A stretch of DNA of 64,000 nucleotides from Caldilinea sp. CFX5 (GTDB taxonomy: Bacteria > Chloroflexota > Anaerolineae > Caldilineales > Caldilineaceae): positions 19,021 through 83,020 of the forward strand of contig QWII01000045.1 of NCBI GenBank assembly GCA_021405325.1, in the 5' to 3' direction. The notes under the pieces are model-generated. The model was not told the DNA's origin. It did no database searches and saw nothing but the letters and a program-made list of their open reading frames with translations. The translations under genes and the position numbers were made by a program. Positions 8,230 through 16,795 of this stretch are shown here, one piece after another. The number at the start of each line of letters is the position of its first letter. The first letter of the stretch is position 1.

Positions 8230-10994
8230 AGTTTAGCGAAGCGCACTAATGCCCAGGCAACAGTCTCTTGCAAAATCGGATCGCGACTAGCCTGGAGCGC
8301 AGAGATCGCCGGCGTGCAAGTTTGCAACGCCAATTGCCCTGCCCCATAGACGGCGCAGGCGCGCAGCCACGGTTGTGACCAGAGCTGGTTCGGATCGGCA
8401 ATCAATTCGGTTAACCATTGGTCGCGCGATAGGGACGCGACCGTTACCTGCTTCGCCAACTGTTCCATACGTTGCGCCGCCGGCAGGTGAGGATGCAACA
8501 GCGGCAGCGCCAGCGCTTTCTCTTCACTGGTTAAGGTGACATCCAGCATCTCTAACGCCAACGCTTGGGCTGCTTCCGGCCCTGTGCGCATCTGCTGTTC
8601 GGCCCGTGTGATCGCTTGCGCTTCATAGCGTAGGGCCAACAGGCGGAAGAGGCTGCTCCGCACCAGGAGCAGTTCATCATCCAACGCCCGTTGCAGGTGC
8701 GTCAGCGCCGGTTCCGTCCCCAGCGTGTCCTGGCAGCGCAGAATGCGGAGACCGTGGGTTGCCTCGCGCCGGCAACGGGCCAGCAATGGGGCGGTAGCAG
8801 CGCCCGTCGCCCGGTAGCCCAGGCTTTGCAACGCAACCAGAATCGCATAGCCAACCGTGCGGTCAGGGTGATCGAGCTGTTGCCAGAGCAGTTGGGTCGC
8901 CTTTTCGCTACGGGTCTGTCCGCTGATCTGCACCAGGCGCGCCACCTGCTCCGCCGGCAGCGCCACCTGTCCTGTAAGCGCCTGTCCAACCAACGGCAAC
9001 AGGGCCGCACCATAACTTTGGAGCGCCGCCACGGTTGCTGATCGTGTTGTCGGGTTGCCCAAATGAGGCAGCAACAGCGGTAATAGTTCGGGATGACGCA
9101 CCTGACCCGCGGCCTGGATCGCCGCCAGTTGCACCGCTGTCGCATCATCTTGGAGCAACGGTTGCAAGGGTTGATAGAATTGCTGTACGCCCACGGCGCC
9201 AATCACCTGCGCCGCTAATTGGCGTTCGACCGGCGCCGCGGCCTGTTGCAGCGCCAGCAGCCGTTCACCGGCCGCCAGGATGCCGGGGATGCCGCCGTCG
9301 CGCAACAAGCCAACCAGGGCCGCCCTGCGCAACGCGACTGCCGTATCATCCAGATAAGGGGTCAGCGTGGGTAGCGCATCCCCCTCAGCGAGCGCGGCCA
9401 GGGTGCGCAGCGCAACCGCTTTGGCGGCTTCGTCGGTTGTTGTCGCCAGCGCCTTTTCCACCGCCGGCAGGGCCGCTTTCAGCCGCAACGCTTCAATCCG
9501 TTGCAACGCTTCCACCTGAATCGTCGGCTGTGGACTGGTTGCCAGCGCCGGCAGATGCGCGGTCAAGGCAGGGTGTGCGGCCTGTTGTAAGAGATCCAGG
9601 CCCAGCCGCACTTCGGGTAGTTTGTCGCTGGCCAGCAGGCGGGTCACCACGGTCAGCGCCGCCGGATCCTCCAGGTTGAGGTCGATGGCGGCGCGCTCCT
9701 GCAAGGCGCTGGTGCGCAACACGGTGAGCAGACTGGCGGCATAGCCCCGGTAGACCCAGAAGCCCGCCGCCGTCCAGAGGATGGTGATCACCAAGGTCAA
9801 CAGCGCCAGATGAAAAATGGTCAGCGCCGGTATGGCTTGAAAGATGAGCAGAATAACGCCGGTCAAGCCCAACGCCAGCGGGACGCCAATGCCTTCGACG
9901 CCGGTCTGCACCGCCAGTCGTTCCGCGGGCGGCAGCGCTTGATAGGCGGCGTTGAGCGCCGTGCGCGTCGTACCGTCGGTCAGCGAGATGTCGGCAATGC
10001 GGGCGGCGCCGATAAAGAGAAAGAAGAGCAGGCTGGCGGGGCCAAGCCAGAAACCGGCCAGCGCCACGCCCACCAATAGAATGCCGACCCCCGTCGGGTT
10101 GGCCGTCAAGCCAAAATTCAAACCATAGCGACTGACCAGAAAGCCGGCCAACAGGGCCAGAAAGAGAATATCAACCAGATTGAGCAGCGCCGTAAAATTG
10201 CCGATAAAGCGGGCCAGTTCGGCGCTATCGGTGTAACGGGCGGCGGCCCGTTCGTAGACCATAAAGTCGATCAACTGGGTGCCGATGGCCGAGAGCATCT
10301 GGTAGAGGAAGATGAGCAACACAAAGGGTTTGCGCAACAGTTGCCCCAAGGGCGCCACCGGTTGCCGACGCTGGGGGCCGGTCTGGAGCGCCAGTTCGGC
10401 AGCAAAGCTGCGACTGGTCAACAGGAGCAGCAAGAGGGTACCGAGGGTGCTGACCAGACCGGTGAGCAGCAGATCGGCCGGCTGGCTGCTCAGGGCCAGC
10501 AACGGCGCCGCCAGAAAACCGCCCACCATAAAGCCCACGGCGAAACCGGCCACCACCCGCGGAAAGAGGCTCTTAATTTGGCGCACATCAAAGAGTCGCC
10601 CCGCCTGACCGCCGATAAAGACAAAGCCGATTTGGAGATAGAGCGAGAAGACAACCAGCAGCACAAAGGCGAGCCACTGCAACCCCGTAAAGCGGATGCC
10701 TGCCCAGGCGATCAGCAAGAGCAACGCCAGCCCGCCGGTGGTATTGATCGCCAGCGTCGGCAGCGACCAACGTTGTTGCAAAGCCGCCAGTCGATACGAG
10801 AGCAGCGCACCCAGCAACGCCACTGTGATATAGACAAAGGGCAGGCGGGCCGCGCCAAAGGCGCTCAGAAAGATGGCGCTGCCGCTCACAATCAACATCG
10901 CCAGGGTGATGCCAAAGAAGAAGGCCTGGCCGGTCAACAGGACGAGCCGTTGGCGGACGCCGCTTGCCTGGGCCGGCAATAACCATGCTGCCAT
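8211..10994 (-). CDS. NTT-like (Npt1/Npt2) transporter with C-terminal HEAT repeats, no cNMP domain
   Basis: This 927-residue protein is a paralogue of the first 958 residues of the fusion at 3112. About 430 N-terminal residues form roughly twelve membrane helices, with VSGSAIFLSAFGAARLPFVYI matching the paralogue's NTT string in the second helix region. They are followed by about 480 residues of HEAT-like helices (ATSPQPTIQVEALQRIEAL and similar). The gene starts six bases after the stop of the cNMP gene (11001-11444), and AAGGAG precedes the ATG, so the two are surely one operon. Gene order is cNMP then transporter, the reverse of the domain order in the fusion. Nucleotide or related-metabolite transport is likely from the family; the HEAT region would dock a regulator. 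Confidence 0.82.
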   Translation of the reverse strand: MAAWLLPAQASGVRQRLVLLTGQAFFFGITLAMLIVSGSAIFLSAFGAARLPFVYITVALLGALLSYRLAALQQRWSLPTLAINTTGGLALLLLIAWAGIRFTGLQWLAFVLLVVFSLYLQIGFVFIGGQAGRLFDVRQIKSLFPRVVAGFAVGFMVGGFLAAPLLALSSQPADLLLTGLVSTLGTLLLLLLTSRSFAAELALQTGPQRRQPVAPLGQLLRKPFVLLIFLYQMLSAIGTQLIDFMVYERAAARYTDSAELARFIGNFTALLNLVDILFLALLAGFLVSRYGLNFGLTANPTGVGILLVGVALAGFWLGPASLLFFLFIGAARIADISLTDGTTRTALNAAYQALPPAERLAVQTGVEGIGVPLALGLTGVILLIFQAIPALTIFHLALLTLVITILWTAAGFWVYRGYAASLLTVLRTSALQERAAIDLNLEDPAALTVVTRLLASDKLPEVRLGLDLLQQAAHPALTAHLPALATSPQPTIQVEALQRIEALRLKAALPAVEKALATTTDEAAKAVALRTLAALAEGDALPTLTPYLDDTAVALRRAALVGLLRDGGIPGILAAGERLLALQQAAAPVERQLAAQVIGAVGVQQFYQPLQPLLQDDATAVQLAAIQAAGQVRHPELLPLLLPHLGNPTTRSATVAALQSYGAALLPLVGQALTGQVALPAEQVARLVQISGQTRSEKATQLLWQQLDHPDRTVGYAILVALQSLGYRATGAATAPLLARCRREATHGLRILRCQDTLGTEPALTHLQRALDDELLLVRSSLFRLLALRYEAQAITRAEQQMRTGPEAAQALALEMLDVTLTSEEKALALPLLHPHLPAAQRMEQLAKQVTVASLSRDQWLTELIADPNQLWSQPWLRACAVYGAGQLALQTCTPAISALQASRDPILQETVAWALVRFAKLLDASP

Positions 10995-11000
10995 AAGCGC

Positions 11001-11444
11001 TTACTCCTTTGTTGGGTTGGCGGTTGTCACCATCCGGCTTAGTTCCCGAATCCGCCGCGCCAGGGCGCGCATGACGGCCTGGGCGATTTCCGGGCGCAGC
11101 GCCATCACTTCGTCAAAGGGCGTTTTGTCAATGCGAAAGAGCAGCGTAGGCTCCAGCGCCGTAGCCGAAGCCGAGCGGGGTTCCGGGTCCAGCACTGCCA
11201 GTTCCCCCACACTGCGTCCCGGCCCCAGCGTGTTGAGCGTCCGGCCATTGCTGTGGATCCGCACCTGCCCTGCGACAATGATGTAGAGACAATCCTCCAC
11301 CTCCCCCTCGGTGATCAAAGGCGCGCCGGCCGGCACCTCCACCTCTTCCACAATCTGGGCCACCGCCGCCAATAATGCGCCCGGCGCCCCGGCAAAGAGT
11401 TCGATCCCTTGTAAGATGGCAACTTTTTCAATGGTGAGCAACAT
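11001..11444 (-). CDS. Stand-alone cyclic-nucleotide-binding protein
   Basis: This 147-residue protein has the complete cNMP barrel: VPAGAPLITEGEVEDCLYII, then the phosphate-binding cassette VGELAVLDPEPRSASA, then two closing helices. There is no helix-turn-helix, so it is a sensor or regulatory subunit and not a Crp-type transcription factor. The start at 11444 is set by aaaggtgg upstream and by identity of the first eight residues (MLLTIEKV) with the domain at 5986. The open frame continues upstream, but through a palindromic repeat. It is translated just ahead of the transporter at 8211-10994 with a 6-bp gap. The paralogous transporter carries this domain fused at its C-terminus, so this protein probably binds its transporter and gates it when cAMP, cGMP or a similar ligand is present. 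Confidence 0.8.
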   Translation of the reverse strand: MLLTIEKVAILQGIELFAGAPGALLAAVAQIVEEVEVPAGAPLITEGEVEDCLYIIVAGQVRIHSNGRTLNTLGPGRSVGELAVLDPEPRSASATALEPTLLFRIDKTPFDEVMALRPEIAQAVMRALARRIRELSRMVTTANPTKE

Positions 11445-11461
11445 GGGTTCCACCTTTCGCT

Positions 11462-11571
11462 GGGACAGGAGACACGAGACAGGAGACACGAGATATAAGG
11501 TTAAGTTAACTACTATAAGCCTTTTAATATAGCCTTTTAATCTCGTGTCTCCTGTCTCGTGTCTCCTGTCT
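11462..11571. repeat. Hairpin made of tandem gagacaggagacac-type units
   Basis: Left arm 11462-11494 and right arm 11540-11571 are complementary over about 32 bp. Each is built of repeated gacaggagacacgag units around an AT-rich centre. It separates the cNMP gene from the upstream acyl-CoA dehydrogenase gene; the right part runs to within a few bases of that gene's stop (11578). Probable terminator, and a member of the simple-unit palindrome group also seen at 42465 and 54430. Confidence 0.75.
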
Positions 11572-11577
11572 CCTGTC

Positions 11578-12771
11578 TCAACTATACTGCTGTAACACCT
11601 GCCGCGCCACCACCCACTTATGCACCTCATCCGGGCCGTCGTAGATGCGGGCGGCCCGTTCGTGGCGATACCAGTAGGAGAGGGGCGTGTCATCGGTCAT
11701 GCCCAGGGCGCCGTGGGCTTGGATGGCGCGATCGACGACCTGTTGCAGGACGTTGGCGACAAAGAACTTGATGGTCGAGATTTCGACGCGGGCGGCGTAG
11801 GCGCCTTCTCTGTCGATCTTCCAGGCTGCTTGCAAGACCAACAGACGGGCGGCGTTGATCTCGGCGCGGCTTTCGGCGATCCAGTTTTGGATCGTCTGCT
11901 GATCACTCAGCACCGAACGGGAGGAGAGTTTACGGCGAACGGCATAGCGACATAGGAGATCCAGCGCACGTTCACAGATGCCGATCCAGCGCATACAGTG
12001 GTGGATGCGTCCCGGCCCCAGCCGTTCCTGCGCCAGTTGGAAGCCGGCCCCTTCGGCGCCCAGCAAGTTCTGCTGCGGCACCCGCACATTGTCAAAGACC
12101 ACTTCGGCGTGGCTGTTGTGATCACTGCCCGCTTCGCCCATAATCGAAATATTGCGCACCAGGCGGAAACCGGGCGTGTCCGTCGGCACTAGAATCTGGC
12201 TGGCCCGTTTGTGCCGGCTTTCGGCGTTGGGCGCGGTGATCGCCATGACGATGGCAAAGCTGGCGCCGTCGGCGGCGGTGGTAAACCACTTATGGCCGTT
12301 GATCACATAGTCGTCGCCCTCCTTCACGGCGGTGGCGTCCATCAGCGTGGGGTTGGAGCCGGGGTTCTCCGGTTCGGTCATGGCGAAACAACTGCGGATG
12401 TCGCCGCGCGTCAGCGGTTCCAGATAGGTGCGCTGCTGTTCCGCCGTGCCGAAGTTCATGAGCAGCTCCATATTGCCCACATCGGGCGCCTGACAGTTAA
12501 AGGTGTAATGACCCAGCGGTGAGCGCCCCAGCGCTTCGCTGACGTGGGCATACTCAGTCAGGGTCAGCCCCATGCCGCCATAAGCCACCGGCAGAAAGGG
12601 CGCCCACAGACCAGCCGCTTTGACGTTGGCCCGGTTTTCCGCCAGCGTCGGGACAAGATCCCGAAACTCGCCATTGAGAAATTGTGGTTCCAGGGGAATT
12701 AACTCCTCTTGAACAAAGCGATTCACCCGTTCAAGGATCGGAAGCAGATGATTAGGTGTGGCAAAATCCAT
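11578..12771 (-). CDS. Acyl-CoA dehydrogenase family protein (ACAD10/11-like)
   Basis: This 397-residue flavoprotein oxidises acyl-CoA to enoyl-CoA in fatty-acid or branched-acid breakdown. The order of motifs is standard: N-terminal helical domain, CFAMTEPENPGSNPTLMDAT and INGHKWFTTAADGASFAIVM in the FAD/substrate middle domain, AQERLGPGRIHHCMRW, and near the end RAARIYDGPDEVHKWVVARQ. The DGPDEVH string is typical of the ACAD10/11 group. The start at 12771 (MDFATPNHLL) matches the usual family N-terminus; the frame is open further up but without homology. No other beta-oxidation gene is adjacent, so the acyl substrate is unknown. The stop lies just beside a long palindrome. Confidence 0.92.
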   Translation of the reverse strand: MDFATPNHLLPILERVNRFVQEELIPLEPQFLNGEFRDLVPTLAENRANVKAAGLWAPFLPVAYGGMGLTLTEYAHVSEALGRSPLGHYTFNCQAPDVGNMELLMNFGTAEQQRTYLEPLTRGDIRSCFAMTEPENPGSNPTLMDATAVKEGDDYVINGHKWFTTAADGASFAIVMAITAPNAESRHKRASQILVPTDTPGFRLVRNISIMGEAGSDHNSHAEVVFDNVRVPQQNLLGAEGAGFQLAQERLGPGRIHHCMRWIGICERALDLLCRYAVRRKLSSRSVLSDQQTIQNWIAESRAEINAARLLVLQAAWKIDREGAYAARVEISTIKFFVANVLQQVVDRAIQAHGALGMTDDTPLSYWYRHERAARIYDGPDEVHKWVVARQVLQQYS

Positions 12772-12826
12772 AGGTTTCTCTTTTCTATGGTTATAGGATT
12801 GAATGAATAGTTTTTGGATAGTATAA

Positions 12827-13201
12827 CCGAACCAGAGCAACCAGCAAATAGGCTACGCTGATAATCCGGTACACATACAGGATAAGTATAAGCTTTCGTG
12901 GAAGATTGACGAAATTACGGTTGATCACGAGCAGCCCGCTCTGGATAACTATAACCTGGGGCTGCTGACCCTGGTGTTGGCGGTGGCGCTTGGGTTGGGT
13001 GGGCTGGCGCTTAATATTTTGTTGATCCGCTGGGGCTTACAGGAGGAGCGCGACCGGCGGCAAGAGACCTTGACGCAACAGGTGGGCGTCTCCCGTGGCG
13101 AAGCCGCCCTTGTGCAGGAGTTAGCGCAACTGGATCGTTTGTTTCATGTCGTCTGCGTTCCCTTCATGACCAGCGCTTCATATAATTGCTCCAGTCGATA
13201 A
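12827..13201 (+). pseudogene. Open frame without a start: membrane segment plus coiled coil, likely gene remnant
   Basis: After a TAA at 12824-12826 the frame is open to 13201, but no ATG, GTG or TTG occurs before GTG 12974. The part before that GTG still reads like protein (KLSWKIDEITVDHEQPAL). It then has one membrane helix (about LTLVLAVALGLGGLALNILL) and a charged helix (EERDRRQETLTQ). The 3' end overlaps the histidine kinase gene on the other strand. It is best read as the leftover end of a membrane protein gene. I do not recognise the family, and chance cannot be excluded. Confidence 0.35.
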
Positions 13202-15027
13202 GGTTTGGCCAGGAAAGTGGTGGCCGGCTGTTGCAAGAGACTCTCCGGGACGACGGCATCACTATAACCGGAGGAGAGAATCACTTTCACGTTGGCGTTG
13301 AGAGCGCGCAGCTTTTGCAGCGTCTCCAGACCATTCATACCGGGCATGGTCATATCCAGCACAATGGCGCTGATCTCCCCCTGTCGTTGGCGAAAGGCGG
13401 CGACTCCTTCATACCCGTTGGCGGCGGTAAGCGTGCGATAGCCAAGGTTATTGAGCATTTCGGCCACTGCCTCGCGCACAGGATCTTCGTCATCAATGAC
13501 CAGTACAAGTTGATCCTGCGGCGGATGCTGCTCCGGCAGTGCGATCGGCTGCTCCGGTTGCGGCTGTTCCGGGCTGGCGGGTAGGTAGACAGAGAACTTG
13601 GCGCCTAGACTGGGCTGGCTCGCCACTTGCAGACCGCCCCGTAGCGCCTGGATCACCCCCAGCACAACCGAAAGCCCCAACCCATGCCCCCGTTTTTTTG
13701 TGCTAAAGAAGGGGTCAAAAATTTTTTCGATCATACTCTGATCCATGCCCACACCATTGTCACTGACCGTCAGACAAACATAGTCGCCCGGATTGGGTGG
13801 CACGCCGATAAAGGCCGTTGGATCAATCGGGGCGGCCAGGGTAACGGCAGCCGTTTCGACCACAATGTGGCCTGATTCATGGTGGATGGCTTCCAGCGCA
13901 TTAATCACCAAATTCATCAAAACCTGTTGGAGCTGGCTGCGATCGGCGATAATGGCGGGCAATTGCGATTGGAGATCCAGTTGCAAGCCGGCATTGCGCT
14001 GGAGCACAGTTTCCAATAAACTCTGATTGGCCTGGATCAACTGATTCACATCCACCGGCTCCATGTGAAAGGGGGCTTTGCCGGCATAGGCCAGTAATTG
14101 GCGCGTTAAATCAGCGGCGCGTTGGGTCGATTGCATCGCTTTCTCCAGATGTTGGCGCACCTTGGGTTCATCCGGCAAGCGACGGCGGGCGAGATCGACT
14201 TGATTGAGGATGCTGGTCAGCAGGTTATTAAAATCGTGGGCGATGCCGCCGGCCAACAGCCCGATACTTTCCAGCTTCTGTTTCTGGCGCAGCGACGCCT
14301 CGGTGCGGGCGCGTTCACTCATCTCCAGTTGCAATTCGGCGTTGAGTTTGGAGAGCTGGTGGCTGCGTGCTTCCAAATCGTGTTGGGCTTGGGCCAAGCG
14401 CAGATTTTGCGTGTGCAACTCTGCGGCCTGTTGGCGAATGCGCTCGTTGCTCTGAAGAAGCTGGGTCAGGGTGAAATGTAAAATGAGGGTAGTGACAACA
14501 ATCGTGGCCAGAACCACGAGTAAATAATCGGAATCAAGCGCCGGCAGTTGGGTAGGGAAGTCACGACTCTGCTCATCAAAGTAAAGCAAGATCGCCATAC
14601 TCCCGGTGATGATGGCAAAGAGGATGCTCATTCGGCTACTGAGCAATAAACTACTGAGCACCAGTAGTAAGGGCAGCACCATGAGCGCCGGGTTGCGGAT
14701 CCCCATTTTCGTGAAACTGGCCAAACCAATGGCAATCAATGGCGTCAAAATCATAAAGCCGGCCGCCAGCCGGAGATAGCCGCGACGGACAAGCAGCAGG
14801 AGTCCGAGCAAGATCACGCCACTGCCGACGGGGAGCAGATCGCGCCACTCCGGCTCTCCGGCGCGAACCTCTGCATCAAAGAGCACAAACGAAAAGGCAA
14901 TGGGTATACCCAGGAGCAGCAGAGAGTAAAGCTGGCGAGCCAAACGCGCCTCGCCGGGATCGGCTGGCGTCGGCGGCTGTAAGATCTGGAAGGCAAGCGC
15001 CGATAAGCGCTTTCGTAAATTAGTCAT
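13144..15027 (-). CDS. Hybrid membrane sensor histidine kinase with C-terminal receiver domain
   Basis: In order: an N-terminal membrane region of about six helices (residues about 30-185 of 627), a coiled coil, a HisKA domain with H-box GGIAHDFNNLLTSILNQVDL, an ATPase domain with N-box QVLMNLVINALEAI, G1 VSDNGVGM and G2 GHGLGLSVVLG, then a receiver domain (VLVIDDEDPVREAVAEML, phospho-acceptor in IVLDMTMPGMNG, conserved Lys in FLAKPYR). The HDFNN type of H-box is typical of hybrid kinases. The frame is open to 15132, but the first 35 residues show no homology features; I prefer ATG 15027. There is no response regulator or sensory domain next to it, so the signal is unknown and may be membrane-related. 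Phosphate may pass to a distant Hpt protein. Confidence 0.88.
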   Translation of the reverse strand: MTNLRKRLSALAFQILQPPTPADPGEARLARQLYSLLLLGIPIAFSFVLFDAEVRAGEPEWRDLLPVGSGVILLGLLLLVRRGYLRLAAGFMILTPLIAIGLASFTKMGIRNPALMVLPLLLVLSSLLLSSRMSILFAIITGSMAILLYFDEQSRDFPTQLPALDSDYLLVVLATIVVTTLILHFTLTQLLQSNERIRQQAAELHTQNLRLAQAQHDLEARSHQLSKLNAELQLEMSERARTEASLRQKQKLESIGLLAGGIAHDFNNLLTSILNQVDLARRRLPDEPKVRQHLEKAMQSTQRAADLTRQLLAYAGKAPFHMEPVDVNQLIQANQSLLETVLQRNAGLQLDLQSQLPAIIADRSQLQQVLMNLVINALEAIHHESGHIVVETAAVTLAAPIDPTAFIGVPPNPGDYVCLTVSDNGVGMDQSMIEKIFDPFFSTKKRGHGLGLSVVLGVIQALRGGLQVASQPSLGAKFSVYLPASPEQPQPEQPIALPEQHPPQDQLVLVIDDEDPVREAVAEMLNNLGYRTLTAANGYEGVAAFRQRQGEISAIVLDMTMPGMNGLETLQKLRALNANVKVILSSGYSDAVVPESLLQQPATTFLAKPYRLEQLYEALVMKGTQTT

Positions 15028-15447
15028 CGGCTGCGGTCCGCTCGTGTGCGCTGTTGAAAAATAAGGGCCCGGGAGCTTCGGCGATGCGCTCACCTCGAAG
15101 CTGGAAAGTAGCCTGACATTAGTCGGTGGCATAACCGCCTGATCGCAGGCACAAAGATCAAAGCAAGAATGCCTTCCATCATACCATAACGCGAAAAACT
15201 ACTCAAAAACAGAGAAAGCTTACGCTTTTTTAATCAGTCGTTGTCAAGATGCGATCCGGCGATCATGGAAAAATCAAGTGTAGATCCCAATCGCGCCTGT
15301 CTTAGCAGCACAAGCAACAGGGATTGAATCTGTCGATAGTCATGAAAACTTTGTGGTTATTTTCACATTAACCTGTTCCGGTGCTAAACTATTCTTTATA
15401 CCGTTACCAGTTACCTACTTATCAATCATGTTGAGGAGAAACCATCC
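15028..15447. other. Intergenic region before the enolase-superfamily gene
   Basis: About 420 bases lie between divergent genes (histidine kinase and dehydratase). I see no ORF with protein character and no strong hairpin. The last 100 bases are AT-rich, and taaact near 15385 could be a -10 element, but no good -35 lies 16-18 bases upstream. It should hold both promoters. Confidence 0.4.
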
Positions 15448-16605
15448 ATGAAGATTACTTCGGTTAAAACCGCAGCCACGCGTGGCCACGGGATGCACCT
15501 CTGGGTCAAAGTCGAGACTGACGCTGGGGTGACGGGCCTGGGCGAGTGCGTCCACGGCGGCACGCAGGCCATCGCCATTATTCAATACCTGCAACCCAAA
15601 CTGATCGGGCGCGACCCCTTTGCCATCGACGCGATCTTTGAGGATATGCGGCGCAGCCATGTCTTTGACGGCGGCAATGCCGGCGCCCTGGTGACGGCGC
15701 TCACCGGCATTGAAATTGCCCTCTGGGATCTCAAAGGCAAGGCGCTCAACACGCCGGTGGTCGAGCTGCTGGGCGGCCGCTTCCGCGACCAGATCCGCGT
15801 CTACGCCGACTGCCAGGTCGAGCCGGGCATGGATTTCGACGAAATCAAGAAAGTGGTCGAGGGTGTGGTGGAAAAAGGCTTTACCGCGCTCAAGATCGAC
15901 CTGGACATCGGCGCCTACACCACCGGCCGCCAGTTTGATCGCGCCCTGCTGCGTGACAAATTCAACTACACCGCCAGCGAACGGGAGCATGAACTGATGT
16001 TGGAGATGGTCGATATGGTGACGGAAGCCGCCGGTCCCGATGTCTCAGTGGCGGCGGATGTCCATACCCGGCTCGATGTGCCCAGCGCCATCCGTCTGGC
16101 CCGTGATTTGGAACCCTATCACCTCATGTGGCTGGAAGAGCCGGTGCCGGCGGAGAATGTGGACGCCATGCGCGAAGTCACCCGCTCGACCACCACGCCG
16201 ATCTGCTCCGGCGAAAATCTCTACCTACGTCACGGCTTCCGTGACCTGTTGGAGAAGCAAGCCGTCAACATCATCATGCCCGACATCCCCAAGTGCGGCG
16301 GCCTCTCCGAATGTCGCAAGATCGCCAACATGGCCGAAATCTACTACATTCCCTTTGCCCCGCACAATGTCTCGTCCCCTATCGGCACGCTGGCCTCGGC
16401 CCATGTCTGCGCCAGCGTCCCCAACTTCCTGGTGCTGGAATTCCACTGGCTCCACCGCGACTACTGGACGACCATCATCAAGGAAAAAGAGGACATTATC
16501 AAAGACGGCTTCATCACCATCGGCGACCGCCCCGGCATCGGCGTCGAACTGGATGAGGAGGTCGGGCGGCAGTATCAATATCCGGGGACGAGTTGGTTTG
16601 CGTGA
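15448..16605 (+). CDS. Mandelate racemase/muconate lactonizing (enolase superfamily) sugar-acid dehydratase
   Basis: This 385-residue enzyme has the N-terminal capping domain and the modified TIM barrel of the enolase superfamily. The barrel carries a catalytic Lys in LKIDLD, metal ligands in SVAADVH (Asp), LEEPVP (Glu) and CSGENLY (Glu), and the His in PHNVSSPIGT. The family abstracts a proton alpha to a carboxylate. The closing GIGVELDEEVG and the overall length resemble galactonate/mannonate-type dehydratases, so dehydration of a C5-C6 aldonic acid is likely but the substrate is not determined. GAGGAG stands before ATG 15448, deciding the start. It is a single-gene unit ended by a hairpin at 16680. 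Confidence 0.88.
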   Translation: MKITSVKTAATRGHGMHLWVKVETDAGVTGLGECVHGGTQAIAIIQYLQPKLIGRDPFAIDAIFEDMRRSHVFDGGNAGALVTALTGIEIALWDLKGKALNTPVVELLGGRFRDQIRVYADCQVEPGMDFDEIKKVVEGVVEKGFTALKIDLDIGAYTTGRQFDRALLRDKFNYTASEREHELMLEMVDMVTEAAGPDVSVAADVHTRLDVPSAIRLARDLEPYHLMWLEEPVPAENVDAMREVTRSTTTPICSGENLYLRHGFRDLLEKQAVNIIMPDIPKCGGLSECRKIANMAEIYYIPFAPHNVSSPIGTLASAHVCASVPNFLVLEFHWLHRDYWTTIIKEKEDIIKDGFITIGDRPGIGVELDEEVGRQYQYPGTSWFA

Positions 16606-16679
16606 GCCAAGAACGACCACTACATCCTAAGCAAGATTATCCTAACGGCAAGTAGCGACACCAAGGCTTTCAAAGAAAT

Positions 16680-16717
16680 ATCCGTCGGGGCGTACCCTTG
16701 CGGTCGCCCCGACGGAT
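16680..16717 (+). terminator. Rho-independent-type terminator after the dehydratase gene
   Basis: Perfect 13-bp arms (16680-16692 and 16705-16717, atccgtcggggcg) with a 12-base loop are followed at 16721 by a five-T run. Confidence 0.75.
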
Positions 16718-16795
16718 GTTACTTTTTGAAAACGCCCAATCAAAGCAGGATTACAAAACAACCGGTCTTTCCACCCTTTTGCAGGAGATGCCCCC

